NCBI GenBank assembly: GCA_004557655.1
Contig: SFGJ01000010.1
Coordinates: forward strand, 1-64,000
DNA length: 64,000 nt
Source of the DNA: Clostridiales bacterium
GTDB taxonomy: Bacteria > Bacillota > Clostridia > Oscillospirales > Oscillospiraceae
Reading direction: 5' to 3'
The notes beneath the pieces are model-generated. The model searched no databases and was not told where the DNA came from. It saw nothing but the letters and a program-made list of their open reading frames with translations. The translations under genes and the position numbers were made by a program. Position 1 is the stretch's first letter. Every line of letters starts with the position of its first letter. Positions 59,251-64,000 of the stretch are shown here, piece after piece.

Positions 59251-61944
59251 ATGAAAAAAATCAAGACATTTTTAGCGTTGATTCTTTCCTTGTGCCTGAT
59301 CATGGGCATGACGACCCCCGCATTCGCGAAAAACGATGAGGAAACCACGGAAATGCAGACCCTGGTTGAGACCCTTGGCAAATATGTGGACGGTGAAGAA
59401 ATCTTCGACTATCTGTCCTATGTTTACCTGGGTTGGCGCACCACCGGCGGCTCCTGGCAAAACCAGGTGATCGGCACCTTTGTGGTGGACCAGCTGAAGG
59501 CGGCCGGCTATGCGTTCACCGGCGGTGAATCCGTGGCCCTGGGAACCAAAGGTTCCAACGACATGAGTGGCCAACACGACAAAGACTATTCATGGGTCAC
59601 TTATTATGATGTAGATACTCTGACCTGGGATCCTGAGTACGCAAAGCTCTCCATTACCACCAACGCCAATTTTGACGGCGTGGACAAGCTCATTGACCGT
59701 GTCAATGTGGAGTCTTACGGCTTCAATCCCACCACCGATACATATAAAGAGCATTACGGTGTCGATGCCATTGACGACATGTGGGAGTGGATCACCGAGA
59801 AGGACGCTGGCGGCAACCGCGTCAATGTGCTCAACGGCAAGGAGGCCGAGCTGAACAAGCGCTGCCACCTGGCCTGGAACAGCTGCTTCACTGAGACCGG
59901 CGGCACCAAGCCCGCCGACGCCAGAGGCGTCACCGGCGAGGTGGTGTATGTGGGCGCTGTCAGCGGCAAGAGCGGCTCCTATACCTGCACCAAGTATCCC
60001 ACTGTGGACGAGGCCAATGCCAACCTCTCCGGCAAGGTCATCCTGACGGATTCCTCTCTCCGCAATGCCTTTGCCCTGGCCCAGCAGACCGGCGCTATTG
60101 CCGTGATGTCCACCGCCAGCCTCAATAACTACAGCACCCCCAGAGATGAAAATGGCAACATCCTGGAGCCCTTTGTTTACTCCGCCCGGTATGCCTCCGG
60201 CGCAGCTCTGAAAACCACCGCCGCCCAGACCGCCACCGGCAAGCCCATTGTGGAGTGGCAGTTCTCCAACGATCAGAAGGCCGCTCTGCTGGAGCTGCTG
60301 GAGAAGGCCGACGGCACCCCCGTATACGCCACCAACATCAGCATTGGCCGCACCTATGCTATGAATGACGCCTCTAACGGCGGCAAGGGCCAGGCTGTGA
60401 CCATGGCCGAGATCAAGGGCGCCTCCAAGCCCGATGAGCGGGTCATCATCTGCGCCCATGTGCAGGAGCCCGGCTCCAACGACAATGCCACCGGCGTTGC
60501 CTCCCTGCTGGGCCTGGCCACCGCTCTGAAGAAGATGGTGGACAGCGGCGCCATTGCCCGGCCTGAGCGCACCATCACCTTCCTGTGGGGCGACGAGATG
60601 AATCTGGCTACCCTGTGGCTGAACAGCCATCCCGATGAAAAGGCCAAGGTCATCTCCGCGCTGGACATGGACATGGTGGGTGAGGATCCCGATAAGACCG
60701 GCGGCGTCATGCGCATTGAAAAGACCCCCGATCCCTCCGCCAAGTACAATTACACCCTGGATACCCTGCCCTGGGAAACGGATTCCTATTACGATGAGAC
60801 CTTTGCCGATCCCGACGGTCAGTTTGTCCGTCTGCCCGACTCCCACACCCTGTGGGGCGCCGGCTCCTATGAGGGTATGTTCCAGGAGGGCTTCTTCCTC
60901 AACGATCTCTATATGTATGCCGCCCAGGGTGTGATCAACTATCACGACAGCGGCTTCCGGGTGGATGTGTGCCCCTATGAGGGCGGCAGCGACCACTCCC
61001 GGTTCCTGGCCCAGAATGTGCCCGCCCTGCTGACCTGGCACTTCACCGACTACACCTACCACTCCTCCGTGGATACGCTGAATATGTCCAGCGCCCGAGA
61101 GATGGAGAATGTGAGCATTACCACCATGGCCACCGCTCTGATGATCGCCAACGCCACCGACGGCAACGAGGCCCTGGCCCTGGAGATCCTGGGCACCGTA
61201 ATGATGGCCGCCCTGGACCGCTTCGACATGGAGCAGGCCAACACCGAGAACCACCGCATCTACACCCTGGCCCACGGCAAGGATTTCGCCGCTGCCCTGG
61301 ACAACGAGAAGGAAGTGCTCCAGGCCTGGGCCGACTGGTACAAGGAGGCTCTGGCCTCCCCCGCTAAGTACCTGCTGGATGCGCCCAGCCAGATCTTCCG
61401 GGATACCCAGGCGGAGCTGCTGAATCTGCTGGAGCAGCGTTTGGCTCTGGCTCTGGCCTGCGCCGATGAGTATCTGCAGGATGAGGTGACCCACACCGGT
61501 CTTGTGAAGATCGACGCTGCGGCGCCTACCTTCAGCGAGCCCGGCAACATTGAGTTCTGGTACTGCCAGAACTGCAACAAGCTGTTTGCCGACTCCCAGG
61601 CTACCCGGGAGCTCACCGATGACGATGTACTCATCCCCTTCGTGAACCCCACCGCCAAAACCAATGATGGAGGCAAGGTCACCTTCAACCAGGATATGAC
61701 CGAGGCCACCATCACGCCGGACAGCGGCTACGCCATTAAGGATGTGCTGCTCAACGGCAAGAGTGTAGGCAAGGTTGCCAAGCTGGATAAGCTGGCCTCC
61801 GGCGATACCATCCAGGTGGTATTTGAAAAGCTCCCCGCAAGCAATCCCGCTACCGGTGACACTATGCCCATCGTAGCCATGTTTGCCCTGCTGGCCGTGT
61901 CCGGCGCCGGTGTGCTGCTGCTGCGCAGACGCGTGACCCAGTGA
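59251..61944 (+). CDS. Secreted M28-type peptidase with sortase-like C-terminal signal
   Basis: An 897-residue secreted protein: signal peptide (MTTPAFAKND cleavage zone near residue 27), a peptidase M28-like region with GSNDNATGVASLLGLATAL (about 410), WGDEMN (about 453), DMDMVGEDP (about 476) and GGSDHSRF, and a C-terminal NPATGD followed by a hydrophobic helix and LLRRR. Start 59251 places the signal peptide correctly; a TTG 30 bases upstream is less likely. M28 enzymes are zinc aminopeptidases; the tail suggests attachment to the wall by a sortase outside the window. Confidence 0.82.
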   Translation: MKKIKTFLALILSLCLIMGMTTPAFAKNDEETTEMQTLVETLGKYVDGEEIFDYLSYVYLGWRTTGGSWQNQVIGTFVVDQLKAAGYAFTGGESVALGTKGSNDMSGQHDKDYSWVTYYDVDTLTWDPEYAKLSITTNANFDGVDKLIDRVNVESYGFNPTTDTYKEHYGVDAIDDMWEWITEKDAGGNRVNVLNGKEAELNKRCHLAWNSCFTETGGTKPADARGVTGEVVYVGAVSGKSGSYTCTKYPTVDEANANLSGKVILTDSSLRNAFALAQQTGAIAVMSTASLNNYSTPRDENGNILEPFVYSARYASGAALKTTAAQTATGKPIVEWQFSNDQKAALLELLEKADGTPVYATNISIGRTYAMNDASNGGKGQAVTMAEIKGASKPDERVIICAHVQEPGSNDNATGVASLLGLATALKKMVDSGAIARPERTITFLWGDEMNLATLWLNSHPDEKAKVISALDMDMVGEDPDKTGGVMRIEKTPDPSAKYNYTLDTLPWETDSYYDETFADPDGQFVRLPDSHTLWGAGSYEGMFQEGFFLNDLYMYAAQGVINYHDSGFRVDVCPYEGGSDHSRFLAQNVPALLTWHFTDYTYHSSVDTLNMSSAREMENVSITTMATALMIANATDGNEALALEILGTVMMAALDRFDMEQANTENHRIYTLAHGKDFAAALDNEKEVLQAWADWYKEALASPAKYLLDAPSQIFRDTQAELLNLLEQRLALALACADEYLQDEVTHTGLVKIDAAAPTFSEPGNIEFWYCQNCNKLFADSQATRELTDDDVLIPFVNPTAKTNDGGKVTFNQDMTEATITPDSGYAIKDVLLNGKSVGKVAKLDKLASGDTIQVVFEKLPASNPATGDTMPIVAMFALLAVSGAGVLLLRRRVTQ

Positions 61945-61981
61945 TTTCTTCGCAGAAGTCCATAGACCTATAAACTCCCCT

Positions 61982-62248
61982 GGGGCGGACAGCAAAGCTG
62001 TCCGCCCCGGAGACTGTCGAAAAACCCTCCGGGTTTTTCCGACAAAAGGCTCACGGTCTGCTGCGCGCATAATTTGTCCGTCTGTGACGGACAAATTCCA
62101 CACTGGCAGCCCGAGCTGTATTTTCTCTCACGCACATGTCGCGAGAGAAAATGATTTCATTTCTTTGCCGCCTGCGGGCGGCAAACTCTGCGAGGCTTTT
62201 TTGACGCACTGTGGGGCGGACAGCAAAGCTGTCCGTCCCCTCTTTTTT
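61982..62248. repeat. Hairpin-rich intergenic island
   Basis: Six hairpins follow one another: GGGGCGGACAGC/GCTGTCCGCCCC (61982-62008), GAAAAACCC/GGGTTTTTC (62018-62041), AATTTGTCCGTC/GACGGACAAATT (62071-62097), a TTTTCTCTC/GAGAGAAAA pair (62121-62151), TTTGCCGCC/GGCGGCAAA (62164-62185), and a near-copy of the first (62213-62240) followed by CTTTTTT. No gene is convincing here. The first and last may terminate the peptidase gene; the rest look like a dispersed structured repeat. Confidence 0.7.
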
Positions 62249-62334
62249 GTGTCCGGTGTTCGGGAATACATCTTGCAATTCCCCTGTAAGGCAGATATAA
62301 TTATTTTATACAAAGCTTTTTCGGGAGGGATTTT

Positions 62335-62847
62335 ATGAATGGCTCGGAGCCCTTGGAGATCGAGCGCCGCTTTCTTATTCTCCGGCCATCGGAGGATGAA
62401 TTAAAATCCCGATGCAGCCGCATTTACCAAATGGAGCAGACCTATCTTCTTGCCCCACCCCATCAAACAGAGCGTGTGCGCCGCCGTGAGGGGGACGGTG
62501 TGTCCTTTTTCCACACCGTGAAGATCGACCGCACCGCCTGCACCCGGGTAGAGCAGGAGGAGGAGATTACCCCGGAGGAGTACGAGGACTATCTCACCCG
62601 GCGTGACCCCATGACCCACACCATCCGTAAGACCCGCTACTGTCTGCAGTCAGGTCCCTTTACCTTTGAGATCGACTTCTACCCCTTCTGGCCCAGTTAC
62701 GCTGTCATGGAGATCGAGCTGCCCCGGGAAGACGCCCCCTTTCGCTTCCCCCGGGGCATCACCGTGGTGCGGGAGCTGACCGGGGACCGCCGCTTCAGTA
62801 ACGCGGCTTTGGCCAGACATATTCCCACCGAATGTGAACTGATCTGA
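62335..62847 (+). CDS. CYTH-domain (triphosphate tunnel) protein
   Basis: A 170-residue protein starting PLEIERRFLIL, which carries the ExExK-like CYTH opening (EIERRF), with further charged strands TERVRRREG, FFHTVKIDR and TFEIDFYPFWPSYAVMEIELP. CYTH enzymes bind and hydrolyse triphosphates in a beta tunnel. The exact substrate is unknown; the second Lys of the usual EXEXK motif is replaced by Arg. It has GGGAGG upstream of the ATG. Confidence 0.85.
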   Translation: MNGSEPLEIERRFLILRPSEDELKSRCSRIYQMEQTYLLAPPHQTERVRRREGDGVSFFHTVKIDRTACTRVEQEEEITPEEYEDYLTRRDPMTHTIRKTRYCLQSGPFTFEIDFYPFWPSYAVMEIELPREDAPFRFPRGITVVRELTGDRRFSNAALARHIPTECELI

Positions 62848-62857
62848 CCCGGAAGTC

Positions 62858-62886
62858 TTGCTTTTCACCGGAATGAACGGTATAAT
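62858..62886 (+). promoter_or_regulatory. glnS promoter
   Basis: TTGCTT (62858-62863) and a perfect TATAAT (62881-62886) with 17-base spacing, about 50 bases before the glnS start. Confidence 0.78.
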
Positions 62887-62936
62887 AATATGGTATTTTT
62901 ACGAGATATGTATTTCACGATAAGGAGCAGAGCGAT

Positions 62937-64000
<1,064 letters not shown>

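Noticed and set aside
59590..62103. An 837-codon minus-strand open frame rich in Gly, Val and His
   Set aside because: It is antisense to the M28 peptidase and shows repetitive, composition-driven sequence with no domain.
62051..62313. Small minus-strand frames in the hairpin island
   Set aside because: Their sequence is made of the palindromes themselves, with no start signal.

Overview
The window looks like a chromosome segment of a GC-rich, spore-forming Clostridia bacterium of the Oscillospiraceae type. Supporting signs are an intact sigma-K gene, a TrpR-like YerC regulator, Hsp33, a monomeric FeFe hydrogenase, the DUF512-der-plsY gene order, SpaA-type pili and Tn1549-like (CD1110/CD1115-type) conjugation genes. 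No rRNA gene, CRISPR array or intact integrase was found.

Positions 1-2900 are a patchwork. A ccdA-tlpA-like thiol-redox pair ends at a terminator near 1433, followed by AT-rich DNA. This abuts a broken secreted-protein gene (1653-1808, minus) that still has its cobalamin riboswitch and riboswitch-linked terminator upstream (2096-2295), plus palindromic repeats. The C-terminal scrap of a probable NlpC/P60 hydrolase and the C-terminal scrap of an XRE regulator meet at about 2465-2470.

Positions about 2.6-27.1 kb hold a block of Tn1549-like integrative and conjugative element genes, nearly all on the minus strand and tightly overlapped. In transcription order they are: a Cys-rich protein, an ArdA-like antirestriction protein, a lipoprotein, a sortase-assembled pilus (thioester adhesin, major pilin, two sortases), element-specific small proteins, a Dam-type methylase, DUF3849, VirB2-like, VirB6-like, a truncated Dcm, a PrgI-like protein, a VirB4 partner, VirB4, an NlpC/P60 hydrolase, a frameshifted XRE regulator, a probable oriT, MobC-like, relaxase, TOPRIM protein, VirD4 and an HTH protein. 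DNA transfer, cell-wall opening, host-restriction evasion and adhesion therefore sit in one unit, but no recombinase lies in the window, so the copy may be immobile or only part of a larger element.

From 27.4 kb the sequence is ordinary chromosome: a five-gene tRNA cluster (Val, Asp, Phe, Gly, Cys), hslO, a methyltransferase and yerC; an SOS-type polY-yolD operon; prfC; a cls-yhaM-hisJ run; pncB; the potABCD polyamine transporter; a lipoprotein; an RluA-family gene; yceD-rpmF; DUF512-der-plsY-EamA; hydrogenase; sigK; mgtC; an XRE regulator; comEC-holA-rnmV; a large secreted M28 peptidase with a sortase-like tail; a hairpin-rich repeat island; a CYTH protein; and the start of glnS, which runs off the right edge.
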